A DNA stretch of 64,000 nt from Parasphingorhabdus marina DSM 22363 (GTDB taxonomy: Bacteria; Pseudomonadota; Alphaproteobacteria; Sphingomonadales; Sphingomonadaceae): the NCBI RefSeq assembly GCF_900128895.1, contig NZ_FSQW01000002.1, positions 558,001 to 622,000 on the forward strand, written 5' to 3'. Both the position numbers and the translations under genes were made by a program. Below the pieces are notes generated by a model, which saw only the letters and a program-made list of their open reading frames with translations, was not told the DNA's origin and did not search any database. Every line of letters starts with the position of its first letter. Position 1 is the first letter of the stretch. Shown one piece after another: positions 27,609-36,874 of the stretch.

Positions 27609-28106
27609 CTAACCGTCTTCACTGTTATTATAGTCGGCCAGATTGATCGGACCTCCGGGCTGCACGGTCGAAATCGCATGTTTGTAGACCAGCTGCGACA
27701 TGCCTTCCCGCTCCAGCAATATGCAAAACAGGTCATATGCTGCGACCTCTCCCTGCAACATTACGCCGTTCACCAAAAACATGGTCACCGAGTCATTGCT
27801 GTCCCGCACTGCTGTCAAAAACACTTCCTGCAGTACACCGTTCCGCGCCCGGCTCTTGTCCATCAGTTCGGCAAAGGGCTGCATGTCGATGCTGTCCGAC
27901 GGCATGACCGTCGAGATGGCATGTTTGTAAACCAGCTGAGACTGGCCATCCCGCCGCAACAGAACGGAAAAATTGTCGAACCAGGTCACGATGCCTTGCA
28001 GCTTCACACCCTTGACCAGAAACATGGTCACGGGTGTCTTGGATTTTCTCAGGGAGTTCAGGAACAGATCCTGCAGATTATTGGACTTGTCGGTCATTTT
28101 TGACAT
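27609..28106 (-). CDS. hfq: RNA chaperone Hfq with two tandem Sm domains
   Basis: A 165-residue protein, about twice a single Hfq core. Domain 1 (about 10-70) reads [10 protein letters not shown]...VKGVKLQG...YKHAISTV, and domain 2 (about 91-151) repeats [10 protein letters not shown]...VNGVMLQG...YKHAISTV. Both keep the YKH proximal-face motif. A 20-residue charged linker (71-90) joins them. Three chains could form a pseudo-hexamer of six lobes with two non-identical faces. Hfq aids sRNA-mRNA pairing. In domain 2 the usual Lys of the IKLQG motif is Met, so the lobes have diverged. It lies between ntrX and hflX. Confidence 0.93.
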   Translation of the reverse strand: MSKMTDKSNNLQDLFLNSLRKSKTPVTMFLVKGVKLQGIVTWFDNFSVLLRRDGQSQLVYKHAISTVMPSDSIDMQPFAELMDKSRARNGVLQEVFLTAVRDSNDSVTMFLVNGVMLQGEVAAYDLFCILLEREGMSQLVYKHAISTVQPGGPINLADYNNSEDG

Positions 28107-28230
28107 CCGCTTTTTGGCGGCATTTGCTGCCGCAGGTTATGTTTTTTGGTGACGACGGAAAGACTTCCGGGGGATCGTCACTGCGGATATATGGATTTCC
28201 GGCGATCGCTACAACCGCCTTTCACTGACT

Positions 28231-29625
28231 TTAACCCGACGCCTGATCCGCCTCCGCCTTTTTCCGGGTCGCGAGGCCCAGCATTTTGAGTTTCCGGTGC
28301 AGGGCTGATCGCTCCATTCCGATGAAATTGGCCGTCTTGGAAATATTTCCCGAGAACCGGCGAATCTGGACCTTGAGATACTCGCGCTCAAAGCTTTCCC
28401 GGGCTTCCCGCAGCGGCGATCCCATCAGCGACGCAACACCCTGATCCAGATCATCGCTGTGCCCCAGCACTTCTGCCGGCAACATTTCAATTTCGATCCG
28501 GCGGAAATTTTCCTTGGGCGCCAGAATGATCGTGCGTTCGATAACGTTCCGCAACTGCCGCACATTTCCGGGCCAGTCACAGGCCTGCAGAGCGGCCATT
28601 GCTTCAGCGGAAATTTCAGGCGGGTTCAGACGCTGGTCGGCCGCAAAGCGGGCGGAATAATGTTCGACAAGCGAAGGAATATCCTCCCGCCTCTGGTTTA
28701 AGGGTGGAAGTTCAACGGGAACAACATTCAAACGGTAGAACAGGTCCTCCCGGAACCGCTTTTCCTCGATTTCCTCTTCCAGATTACTGGAGGTCGCCGA
28801 TACCACGCGCACGTCGACCTTTACCTTTTGATTGCCGCCCACTCGCGTGAAACTCTGTTCGGTCAAAACCCGGAGAATCTTGCCCTGGGTATCCAGCGGC
28901 ATATCTGCGACTTCGTCGATAAACAGGGTGCCGCCATGGGCTTCTTCCAGCAACCCTGTCTTATCAACCTGGCCGCCTTTTTCGGTGCCGAAAAGTTCTT
29001 CTTCGACACTTTCCGGCGACAGCCGCGCAGCGCTGATGGTCACGAATGGGGCATTTGCCCGCGTGCTCCAGTTATGCATGAGCCGAGCCGCCACTTCCTT
29101 GCCTACGCCTGCCGGACCGGAAATCAGTAACCTGCTTCCGGTGCCGGCCACTCTTTTGAGTGTAGCCCGCACCGAATTCACAGCAGCAGAGTTACCGGTT
29201 AGCTCATCCGCCAGTCCGATCCGGGCTTTAAGAATTTCATTCTCCCGGCGGAGGCTTTCCGTTTCCGTAGCCCGGGCCACAAGGTGCATAAGGTGCTCGG
29301 CCTCAAACGGTTTTTCGATAAAGTCGACCGCGCCTTCGGATATGGCTGCCACCGCCGTGTCAATATTCCCGTGGCCGGAGATGACGATGACCGGCAGCTT
29401 CGGGTCCAGCTTTTTGATCTCGGTCAGCAGTTCCAGACCATCCAGGCGCGACCCTCTCAACCAGACATCAAGCAACACGAGCGAGGGTTTTCGCTCATTT
29501 ACTGCTGCCAGGGCTGAATCACTGTCCGCCGCCGTGCGGGTTTCATAGCCGTCATCTTCGAGCACGCCGGAAATCAATTCCCGAATATCGGGTTCATCGT
29601 CTACAATCAAAATATCCAAAGCCAT
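28231..29625 (-). CDS. ntrX: Response regulator NtrX, AAA+ type without GAFTGA
   Basis: A 464-residue regulator: receiver domain with phospho-acceptor D53 (LLDVW) and K105 (EKPF), an AAA+ domain (P-loop GPAGVGKE at 170-177, FIDEVADMP, RFREDLFYRLNVVP) and a Fis-type HTH (GNISKTANFIGMERSALHRKL). The sigma-54-contacting loop, normally GAFTGA, is missing: the chain runs ELFGTEKGGQVDKTG. It therefore probably works on sigma-70-type promoters, as reported for NtrX in other alphaproteobacteria. It starts 10 bases after ntrY and pairs with it. Confidence 0.92.
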   Translation of the reverse strand: MALDILIVDDEPDIRELISGVLEDDGYETRTAADSDSALAAVNERKPSLVLLDVWLRGSRLDGLELLTEIKKLDPKLPVIVISGHGNIDTAVAAISEGAVDFIEKPFEAEHLMHLVARATETESLRRENEILKARIGLADELTGNSAAVNSVRATLKRVAGTGSRLLISGPAGVGKEVAARLMHNWSTRANAPFVTISAARLSPESVEEELFGTEKGGQVDKTGLLEEAHGGTLFIDEVADMPLDTQGKILRVLTEQSFTRVGGNQKVKVDVRVVSATSSNLEEEIEEKRFREDLFYRLNVVPVELPPLNQRREDIPSLVEHYSARFAADQRLNPPEISAEAMAALQACDWPGNVRQLRNVIERTIILAPKENFRRIEIEMLPAEVLGHSDDLDQGVASLMGSPLREARESFEREYLKVQIRRFSGNISKTANFIGMERSALHRKLKMLGLATRKKAEADQASG

Positions 29626-29635
29626 GTGGCGACCT

Positions 29636-31939
29636 CTACTTTCGCTGATCTTCTACATTTTGTGCCAGATCACTTCCGGCACCTACTTCCTGTCCGACAA
29701 TGCCCCCTTCCAGTGTCGGGTTCTGCCCCAGCCTCTCCAGTTTCGCGGGATTGAAGATGATGGTCACGCGCGTGCCGCCATCCGGTGCATCGGCAAATGC
29801 AATCTCCCCGAAATGTTCTTCAATAATTTTTTTGACAATGGCCAGGCCAAGCCCGGTCCCCTTTTCACGGGTGGTCATGTATGGTTCTACGATCCGTTCC
29901 CGATCTGCCGGCAATCCGATTCCGTTGTCGTCCAGCTGAATGACAATATGCTCGTCATCGGCAGAAACAGTGAGGCACACACGCCCTTGGGGCTGCTCCC
30001 CGTTTGCCTCGAACTGCTCCATCTTCTGCCCAATCGCTTCCACGGCATTCTTGGTGACATTTGTGAATGCCTGACCCAATTGCCGGCGGTCGCATACCAG
30101 CGGGATTTCCGCTTCGTCTGACCTGAACTCAAAATTGATGTCCGGGTTGGAAACATCCTGAAGAAACAGGGCCTGTTTGAGAATATCCACGAGGTTCTCG
30201 GCGCGGAATGTCGGTTTCGGCATCCGCGCGAATGAAGAAAACTCGTCAACAATTTTTCGCAGATCCCCAACCTGCCGGACGATCGTACCGGTCAACTGGG
30301 TGAAGACGGCATTGCCGTCATCGATATTTTTGCCAAAGCGGCGTTGCAAACGCTCTGCTGCAAGCTGGATCGGAGTCAGGGGATTCTTGATCTCATGCGC
30401 AATACGGCGGGCGACGTCGGACCAGGCGGCCCTGCGCTGGTCCAGAAGCTGCTGCGTGATGTCCTCGAAAGTGATCACATGCCCGGCTGAGCCAGCGACG
30501 ATCTTGACTTCCAGCGTCTTGACCTCTCCCCCGGAAGAAAACTGGATGATCGTGTTTTCCACGCCTTCTGCCACCAGTTCGGCAAATTCCGGCGCTACCT
30601 CTGCTATCGGCTGATCCAGCAGTTCATCACCCTTTTGTGCCAGCAGCGCCTGGGCCCGGGAATTGGTCAGCCGAATCTGTCCGGCTGTATTGAGGCTCAT
30701 GATCCCGGCAGTGACGGATTCGAGTACAGTCTCGATAAACGCCCGGCGACTTCCCAGCTGATCATTGGCAGTCAGCAACGCTGTTGTCTGGGTTTCCAGA
30801 CGTTCGGTCATGCGATTGAACGCCCGGCCCAAAGTTCCGATTTCATCTTTCTCGACCGGTGTTGGCACCCGCGTGGCGAGATTCCCTTCCGTGACCCGTT
30901 TCGCTGCGTGAACCAGTTCGCTCACCGGACGAACCATCCGGTCTGCTACAGCCAGCGCGATCCAGAGAGCCAGACCGACAATCAGCAACGAGACAACAAA
31001 TAACGCAATGTTGAATTGCAGCTGCAAACTGCGCGAACGGACAAACAGATCGTCATAATCCTTGAGAACCGCCTGAGCCCGTTCCCATTGGCTCAACGCG
31101 TCCATGTCCGTGTCACGTGCTGCATAGAGAAATATCCGGGATTCCAGATCCAGGGCCGTTACCGCTTCAATCTTGTTGTCGCGCGCCGTCACGACATAGG
31201 TTTCCCCGGCAGCCAGCTTTTCAATGACTTCCGGGGTAATTTTGTTGCTGGTTTCACGGTTATCCGGATCCACCGCTGCAGCCGTTCGAGCGACGCCGTC
31301 ATCGCCATATTCGACTATGGCAGATTCATTCAGCTTTCTCGACAGGACCTGAAAAACATAACCTTCGGCAAATTCCGGACTCTCCAGACGCGCCTGGCGC
31401 AGATAGTCGCGCAAGTCATTGGCCATCGTAATGGTTTCTTCGCCGACATCTCGCTGGTTTTCCTCATAATAGCCCTGGGCCAGACCATTGGCATTTTCCA
31501 GCATCCCTCGCGCTCGGTCGGAGAACCAGAACTCGACTCCATATTGGAACAGAAACGATGCAAAAATCACAACCAGCAACATGGGAATACTGGCGACAAG
31601 CGAGAACAGGGCCACCAGACGCACATGCAGGCGACCGTTGCTGCCAATAGCGGATTTCGCCGCCCTCCCCTTTGCAATGCGCCGACCCAGCAGCACCAGC
31701 AACACTATCGCGGGCACCAGATTGGCGACAAGCAAGGATGCCGCGAGCGGAGGAGAAATCAGTTCGGAGCGGTCAGACTGGGCGCTGAGCAGGAAATAGG
31801 TTCCTACCAGCATGCTGGCGAATACAAACAGGACAAACCACTCGACCCGTTTCATCAGCGCATCATTTTCCGCGAGTATGGACAGCCGTCTGATCCAGAC
31901 CGGAGCACGTTTGCCTGAAGGGGGATGAGGCGCGTTCAT
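29636..31939 (-). CDS. ntrY: Sensor histidine kinase NtrY
   Basis: A 767-residue membrane kinase. Predicted segments: TM helices near 34-52, 66-84, 108-130 and 308-331, with a large periplasmic sensor (about 131-307) before the last one; HAMP (332-385), PAS (398-495), HisKA with H515 in HEIKNPLTPIQLAAE, and an ATPase domain (NAVEAIGQ, DDNGIGLP, TGLGLAIVKK). It phosphorylates NtrX and has been tied to nitrogen, redox and envelope signals. I chose the ATG at 31939 over a GTG at 31978. Two dyads lie just upstream. Confidence 0.93.
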   Translation of the reverse strand: MNAPHPPSGKRAPVWIRRLSILAENDALMKRVEWFVLFVFASMLVGTYFLLSAQSDRSELISPPLAASLLVANLVPAIVLLVLLGRRIAKGRAAKSAIGSNGRLHVRLVALFSLVASIPMLLVVIFASFLFQYGVEFWFSDRARGMLENANGLAQGYYEENQRDVGEETITMANDLRDYLRQARLESPEFAEGYVFQVLSRKLNESAIVEYGDDGVARTAAAVDPDNRETSNKITPEVIEKLAAGETYVVTARDNKIEAVTALDLESRIFLYAARDTDMDALSQWERAQAVLKDYDDLFVRSRSLQLQFNIALFVVSLLIVGLALWIALAVADRMVRPVSELVHAAKRVTEGNLATRVPTPVEKDEIGTLGRAFNRMTERLETQTTALLTANDQLGSRRAFIETVLESVTAGIMSLNTAGQIRLTNSRAQALLAQKGDELLDQPIAEVAPEFAELVAEGVENTIIQFSSGGEVKTLEVKIVAGSAGHVITFEDITQQLLDQRRAAWSDVARRIAHEIKNPLTPIQLAAERLQRRFGKNIDDGNAVFTQLTGTIVRQVGDLRKIVDEFSSFARMPKPTFRAENLVDILKQALFLQDVSNPDINFEFRSDEAEIPLVCDRRQLGQAFTNVTKNAVEAIGQKMEQFEANGEQPQGRVCLTVSADDEHIVIQLDDNGIGLPADRERIVEPYMTTREKGTGLGLAIVKKIIEEHFGEIAFADAPDGGTRVTIIFNPAKLERLGQNPTLEGGIVGQEVGAGSDLAQNVEDQRK

Positions 31940-31950
31940 TGTGTTCTCAA

Positions 31951-31968
31951 TACAACAGTTTCGTTGTA
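31951..31968 (-). promoter_or_regulatory. Dyad upstream of ntrY
   Basis: The inverted repeat TACAAC-N6-GTTGTA sits 12-29 bases before the chosen ntrY start in the 96-base gap after ntrC. A second dyad (31984-31997) lies beside it. Position suggests an ntrYX operator or an mRNA hairpin at the start site. The binding protein is unknown. Confidence 0.4.
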
Positions 31969-31983
31969 AAAAAAGCACATTTT

Positions 31984-31997
31984 TGACATTTATGTCA
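31984..31997 (-). promoter_or_regulatory. Palindrome TGACAT-TT-ATGTCA upstream of ntrY
   Basis: A perfect 6-bp inverted repeat with a two-base centre, 16 bases from the preceding dyad. Its spacing and symmetry fit a dimeric regulator. Evidence is symmetry and position only. Confidence 0.4.
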
Positions 31998-32035
31998 CGA
32001 TTGAACGGAGTCCAGCGGCGGTCTGTCTCTCTTGC

Positions 32036-33454
32036 TTACCTCGCTCGCGCGGGATCAATGTCATATTCGGTCAGTTTTTTCCGCAACGTATTGCGATTAA
32101 TCCCCAGGATCCTGGCGGCCTTTATCTGGTTTCCGCCCGCCTGATTCAGAGTTTCTTCGAGCAGGGGTCGTTCAAATTTTTCCAGAGCCTTTCCGTAGAT
32201 GGCGGCGGGGTCGTCCTGATCCCCGATCAGATCCGCGACAATCGACTTGACCTGATGCTCAAAATCTTCCGCGGCCTGGATACGCTGTTCGTCGTTCTGC
32301 TGGGATTTCAGAATGGGCCGGATAACGGAATCGGACAACTCTTCTTCCCGCGCGGTGACTACAGCCCGGTAGATCACATTCTTCAGCTCTCGCACATTGC
32401 CGCGCCAGCTATGCCGGGACAATGTTGCCATCGCTTTGTCCGAAAGAGATTTGCGCGGTAATCCTTCCGATATTGCAAGATTCAAAAAATGCACAGCCAG
32501 CGCGGGGATGTCGCTCGCCCTTTCGCGCAAGGGCGGGAGGTCAATCGGCACAACATTGATCCGGTAATAGAGATCTTCCCGGAACTTGCCGTCGGCAATA
32601 AGCTGCTCGAAATTCTGGTTGGTGGCAGCGATAATGCGGACATCGAGTTTGACCAGCCCCTTGCCCCCTACACGGCTGATTTCCCCCGACTGCAATGCCC
32701 GCAGCAACCGGGTCTGAGCATGCATCGGCATGTCACCGATCTCATCGAGGAACAAAGTGCCTCCCCTCGCCTGCTCGAACTTGCCGGCCGCGCTGGCCAC
32801 GGCGCCGGTGAATGCACCCTTTTCATGCCCGAACAACTCCGCTTCAATGAGATCGGTCGGAATAGCCGCCATGTTCACGGCCACGAACGGTCCGGATTTC
32901 CTGTGCCCAAGGCTGTGAATGGCTTCAGCCACCAGTTCCTTGCCGGTTCCGGACTCGCCCAGGATCAGGACGGAGAGGTCGTTGCGCAGGAGCCGCGCAA
33001 TCATCCGGTAGACTTCCTGCATGGGAGCGCTACGCCCGACGAGCGGCAAACTGTCGTCATCAATGCTTTCGACCGGCAGGTCGGCCACGCGCGGCTTCAC
33101 CGCCTGCCGCACAACTTCCACCAGTTCATCTAGGTCAAAAGGTTTGGGAAAATATTCAAATGCGCCCGTTTCGGACGCGCGAACAGCTGTATTCAGCGTA
33201 TTTTGGGCAGATATCACAATAACTGGCAAGTCAGCATCCTGGGCGCGCACGGCATCCAGCGTGGAAATACCGTCTGCTTCACCCAGTCCGACATCGGTGA
33301 TCAGCACATCATATTTGTTGCCTGACAACAGATTGTCCCGGTCGGCTACTGTCCTGCAGCTGTCCACCGTCATGCCTTCGGCTTTCAGAGCCGTCGAAAT
33401 GATATGACTGACAGAACTGTCGTCTTCGACCAGAAGTACCGATTGTTTTCTCAT
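32036..33454 (-). CDS. ntrC: Nitrogen response regulator NtrC (sigma-54 activator)
   Basis: A 472-residue regulator: receiver with D54, AAA+ domain with P-loop GESGTGKE (166-173), the sigma-54 contact motif GAFTGA (213-218), and a Fis-type HTH (NQIKAARILGINRNTLRKKL). It activates nitrogen-assimilation promoters when phosphorylated by NtrB. It starts four bases after the ntrB stop. The presence of GAFTGA here and its loss in the neighbouring NtrX make a clear contrast in the same cluster. Confidence 0.95.
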   Translation of the reverse strand: MRKQSVLLVEDDSSVSHIISTALKAEGMTVDSCRTVADRDNLLSGNKYDVLITDVGLGEADGISTLDAVRAQDADLPVIVISAQNTLNTAVRASETGAFEYFPKPFDLDELVEVVRQAVKPRVADLPVESIDDDSLPLVGRSAPMQEVYRMIARLLRNDLSVLILGESGTGKELVAEAIHSLGHRKSGPFVAVNMAAIPTDLIEAELFGHEKGAFTGAVASAAGKFEQARGGTLFLDEIGDMPMHAQTRLLRALQSGEISRVGGKGLVKLDVRIIAATNQNFEQLIADGKFREDLYYRINVVPIDLPPLRERASDIPALAVHFLNLAISEGLPRKSLSDKAMATLSRHSWRGNVRELKNVIYRAVVTAREEELSDSVIRPILKSQQNDEQRIQAAEDFEHQVKSIVADLIGDQDDPAAIYGKALEKFERPLLEETLNQAGGNQIKAARILGINRNTLRKKLTEYDIDPARAR

Positions 33455-33458
33455 GACA

Positions 33459-34532
33459 TCAATCCTGTGTTGCGATCGGCAAAAACAGCACGAACTGGGT
33501 CAGGCCAGCATCAGCCAATCGCTCATATCTGATCCGTCCATTCATATCGCCAATCAGCTTCCGGACCAAAGCCAGCCCCAGTCCCTGTCCATCTGCCTTT
33601 GTGGACACAAAGGGCGAAAAAATGTCCTGTTCCAGCTCCGCGGGAACACCGGGGCCATTGTCCCGGACCATGATCTCGATCGGCAACCGCACCGGCTGCT
33701 TGGTCCCTTGTGCGGAAAAGGATGCCCCAAAACTGTATCGCGTGATTACCCGCACCATTGGTTCGTCCAGATTGTTCGTGGCATCCACCGCATTGGAGAG
33801 GAGATTCGTGAGGATCTGGAGCATGGCATCTGGGTCCACCAGCACATCTGGCAGCGACGGGTCGAACTCATCAGTAATCCGGATTTGCCTCCGGCTGCCA
33901 GTTTCGACCGATTGCCTGGCGCGATCGATCAGTGAATGAACATTGATCGCCTCGACCTTTGCCGGCTGGGTTGCGGTGAGCCCCTGCACCCTGTCCATCA
34001 AAGTGGCGATCCGTTCCACTTCCAGCTTGATCATCGCCGTCAGATTCTTCTGCTCCTCGCTGATGGAACGGTCCAGCAACTGAGCAGCCCCCTTGATCGC
34101 CGCGAGCGGATTTTTGATCTCATGCCCGAGAATGTCCGGAGCGCGAATGGAAAATTCGTTCGACCCCCCGGATTCGTCAACATTTTCCGGTCCGTCGCTC
34201 GGCAGCGGCGACAGGGAGATGATACGCCAGACCGGGTTATTGGGCAGGGTCTGGATCGAAAAATCCACAAACCCCGATTTCGTTCCGCGAACCGAAACCG
34301 CCATTCGTCGAGCGGCAAGATTCGCATCCGCATCTTCGAGCGCACTGGCGAGACGCCCGTCGCCAAACTGAATCTGCTGTTGAACAGGCTGACCGACAAG
34401 ATTTTTGGCGCTGGTGCCCAGGAATTGCTCGGCCGCCGGATTGACCTTGGTGATCAGGTGGTCGGGATCAACAAGTATCAAGGCGTCCGGCAACCCGGAG
34501 AAAATCTGCTCGGTCGCAGGAAGTTCGTGCAT
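33459..34532 (-). CDS. ntrB: Nitrogen sensor histidine kinase NtrB
   Basis: A 357-residue soluble kinase/phosphatase: N-terminal PAS (about 6-110), HisKA with H137 in HEIKNPLAAIKGAAQLL, and an ATPase domain (NLLSNAVDAT, VRDNGPGVP, GQGLGLALV). No membrane segment. It responds to PII and controls NtrC. Its ATG overlaps the dusB stop (ATGA), so dusB-ntrB-ntrC is translationally coupled. Confidence 0.95.
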   Translation of the reverse strand: MHELPATEQIFSGLPDALILVDPDHLITKVNPAAEQFLGTSAKNLVGQPVQQQIQFGDGRLASALEDADANLAARRMAVSVRGTKSGFVDFSIQTLPNNPVWRIISLSPLPSDGPENVDESGGSNEFSIRAPDILGHEIKNPLAAIKGAAQLLDRSISEEQKNLTAMIKLEVERIATLMDRVQGLTATQPAKVEAINVHSLIDRARQSVETGSRRQIRITDEFDPSLPDVLVDPDAMLQILTNLLSNAVDATNNLDEPMVRVITRYSFGASFSAQGTKQPVRLPIEIMVRDNGPGVPAELEQDIFSPFVSTKADGQGLGLALVRKLIGDMNGRIRYERLADAGLTQFVLFLPIATQD

Positions 34533-35527
34533 CAGGCAGCTGCTTTGTCGAGCCAGGGCGCATAAAATTGCTGCAACATCGACAAAACCTTGTCAGCATC
34601 GGCTTCCTTGTTCGCTGCATTGCGGAACTCCGCCGAGCCAGGCATGCCTTTGGTATACCAGCCGATATGCTTTCGGGCGATTTTCACGCCAATATCTTCG
34701 CCATAATGCGTCAGCATGTCGCGATAATGTTCATCCAGCACCGCATATTGCGCGTCCAGTGCCGGATCAGCGAGAATTTCCCGATGCTCGAACCAGTGCA
34801 TGACCTGGCCAAGCAGCCATGGCTTGCCATATGCCCCGCGGCCAATCATCAGTCCGTCGGCACCGCTTTCTTCCAGCGCCTGTTCGCAGTCCGCAATGGT
34901 GCAAATGTCTCCGTTCACGATAACCGGAACTGACACGGCATCCTTGACCTGACGCACGAACGTCCAGTCAGCACTGCCCTTGTACATCTGGCACCGCGTT
35001 CTGCCGTGCACGGTAATCATCTGGGCGCCCAGATCCTCCGCGATGCGCGCGAGCTCCGGTGCATTGAGGCTGCTGTGGTCCCAGCCCATCCGCATCTTCA
35101 CCGTGACCGGCACATTTACGGCCTCAACAGTTGCCTTGATCAGCGATGCGGCGAGCGGAAGGTCGCGCATCAGGGCGGAACCTGCATCTCCGTTGACGAC
35201 CTTTTTGACGGGGCAACCCATGTTGATGTCAATGATCTGGGCACCGCGATCCTCGTTGAGTTTGGCCGCTTCCGCCATAGCATCGGGACAGCATCCGGCC
35301 AGTTGCATCGAAACCGGCTCTTCAATCGGATCCCATGCACATTTCTGCAGTGACTGGCGAGTCTCCCGGATCATCGCCTGGCTGGCAATCATTTCGGTGA
35401 CGTTCAGTCCGGAGCCGAAACGGCGCACCAGTTTGCGGAACGGCAAGTCGGTGACGCCAGTCATCGGAGCCAGCAAAACCGGACTTTCTATGCGGATATT
35501 TCCTATCGAGATCGGGGTCAGATTCAT
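34532..35527 (-). CDS. dusB: tRNA-dihydrouridine synthase (DusB/NifR3)
   Basis: A 331-residue FMN enzyme that reduces uridine in the tRNA D-loop. The TIM-barrel motifs are clear: [13 protein letters not shown] near the start, [12 protein letters not shown], the catalytic Cys in this MGCP motif, and [12 protein letters not shown]. The dusB-ntrBC order is an old proteobacterial arrangement (nifR3). It diverges from ispDF across a 79-base gap that likely holds both promoters. Confidence 0.95.
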   Translation of the reverse strand: MNLTPISIGNIRIESPVLLAPMTGVTDLPFRKLVRRFGSGLNVTEMIASQAMIRETRQSLQKCAWDPIEEPVSMQLAGCCPDAMAEAAKLNEDRGAQIIDINMGCPVKKVVNGDAGSALMRDLPLAASLIKATVEAVNVPVTVKMRMGWDHSSLNAPELARIAEDLGAQMITVHGRTRCQMYKGSADWTFVRQVKDAVSVPVIVNGDICTIADCEQALEESGADGLMIGRGAYGKPWLLGQVMHWFEHREILADPALDAQYAVLDEHYRDMLTHYGEDIGVKIARKHIGWYTKGMPGSAEFRNAANKEADADKVLSMLQQFYAPWLDKAAA

Positions 35528-35606
35528 GTGATGTGCCTAAAATTTAAGCAGCCTTTACTTCCAAAGCGGCTGGCAGGCAAGTTATCCTTGGGCTAGACGG
35601 ACCGAA

Positions 35607-36776
35607 ATGACTGATTCATCGCCACGCACAGCCCGGATTGACGCCATGATTGTTGCCGCCGGAAAAGGCGAACGTGCCAGTCAGGACATTCCGAAGCAAT
35701 ATGTTCCCGTCGCTGGCAAACCGATGCTGCGCCACAGCGCGCAAAGCCTGGCCGACCATCCCATGATCGACCGGATCTGGATTGTTATTGGAGATGGACA
35801 GGCAGAGACGGCTAAAAAAGCCATGTCCGGGATCGAAAATTACCGACTGGTTACTGGCGGCGATACCCGTCAACAGAGCGTATCAAACGGCCTTGCGGCC
35901 ATCACCGCAGGCGGCGGAACCGATCATATACTCGTTCATGATGCGGCCCGCCCCTTTCTGGCGGCATCTGTCATTGACAGGCTGCTGGACGCACTGGACG
36001 CCAAACCAGCAGCCATACCGGTATTGCCGACCGTCGACACCACCATCCGGATTGAGAACGGGCTTGCCGCAGAAACCCTTGATCGCAGTGGTCTCTGGCG
36101 GGTCCAGACACCCCAGGCATTCCATTTCGACAAGCTGGTTGAGGTGCATCAACAAACCGAAAAGAGCGCTGATGCTTCTGACGATGCCCAGTTGATCCGG
36201 GCCTGCGGATATGATGTAGCAATTGTGGAAGGTGATGACCAATTGCGAAAATTCACCACCCGCCAGGATTTTGCAGATGCAGCACTTACAACCATGATCG
36301 AAATACGCACCGGCTCCGGCTTTGATGTGCACCGTCTTGCCGCAGGAGAAGACCTGTGGCTGGGCGGGCTGCGGATCGAACATGACAAGGGACTGGCCGG
36401 ACATAGCGATGCCGATGTGTTGCTGCATGCGCTTACGGATGCCTTGCTCGGTGCGATTGCCGCCGGGGACATTGGCGATCATTTTCCTCCTTCGGACGAA
36501 AAATGGCGCGGTGTTGCTTCAGATGTATTTGTTGGTCATGCGGTTTCGCTCATCCGCCAGAAAGGTGCCACCGTCCATAATGTCGACATGACATTGATAT
36601 GCGAAGAGCCGAAAATCAAACCGCATCGTGAAGCCATGCGGTCCAATATCGCGGCGATGCTGGATATCGAGATCGATCGCGTGAGCCTGAAGGCCACCAC
36701 GACGGAGCGACTCGGATTCACTGGCCGGGGCGAAGGCATCGCCGCTCAGGCAACAGTAACTGTAGGATTGAAATGA
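35607..36776 (+). CDS. ispDF: Bifunctional IspD/IspF isoprenoid enzyme
   Basis: A 389-residue fusion of two steps of the MEP pathway. Residues 1 to about 225 are CDP-ME synthase (MIVAAGKGERASQDIPKQY, VHDAARPF). Residues about 230-389 are MECDP synthase (GSGFDVHR, GHSDADVLLHALTDALLG, EPKIKPH, KATTTERLGF). The fused form is common in alphaproteobacteria. It makes precursors for quinones, carotenoids and undecaprenol. The IspE step is encoded elsewhere. Confidence 0.95.
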   Translation: MTDSSPRTARIDAMIVAAGKGERASQDIPKQYVPVAGKPMLRHSAQSLADHPMIDRIWIVIGDGQAETAKKAMSGIENYRLVTGGDTRQQSVSNGLAAITAGGGTDHILVHDAARPFLAASVIDRLLDALDAKPAAIPVLPTVDTTIRIENGLAAETLDRSGLWRVQTPQAFHFDKLVEVHQQTEKSADASDDAQLIRACGYDVAIVEGDDQLRKFTTRQDFADAALTTMIEIRTGSGFDVHRLAAGEDLWLGGLRIEHDKGLAGHSDADVLLHALTDALLGAIAAGDIGDHFPPSDEKWRGVASDVFVGHAVSLIRQKGATVHNVDMTLICEEPKIKPHREAMRSNIAAMLDIEIDRVSLKATTTERLGFTGRGEGIAAQATVTVGLK

Positions 36777-36874
36777 AATTCACCCCCGCTCATGCAGCTC
36801 GGCAGCAGTTCACGCGAAAAAGATCCGCTCAACATTTGCAAAACACCGCAACAATGAGCTAACGGCCCCAGCCT

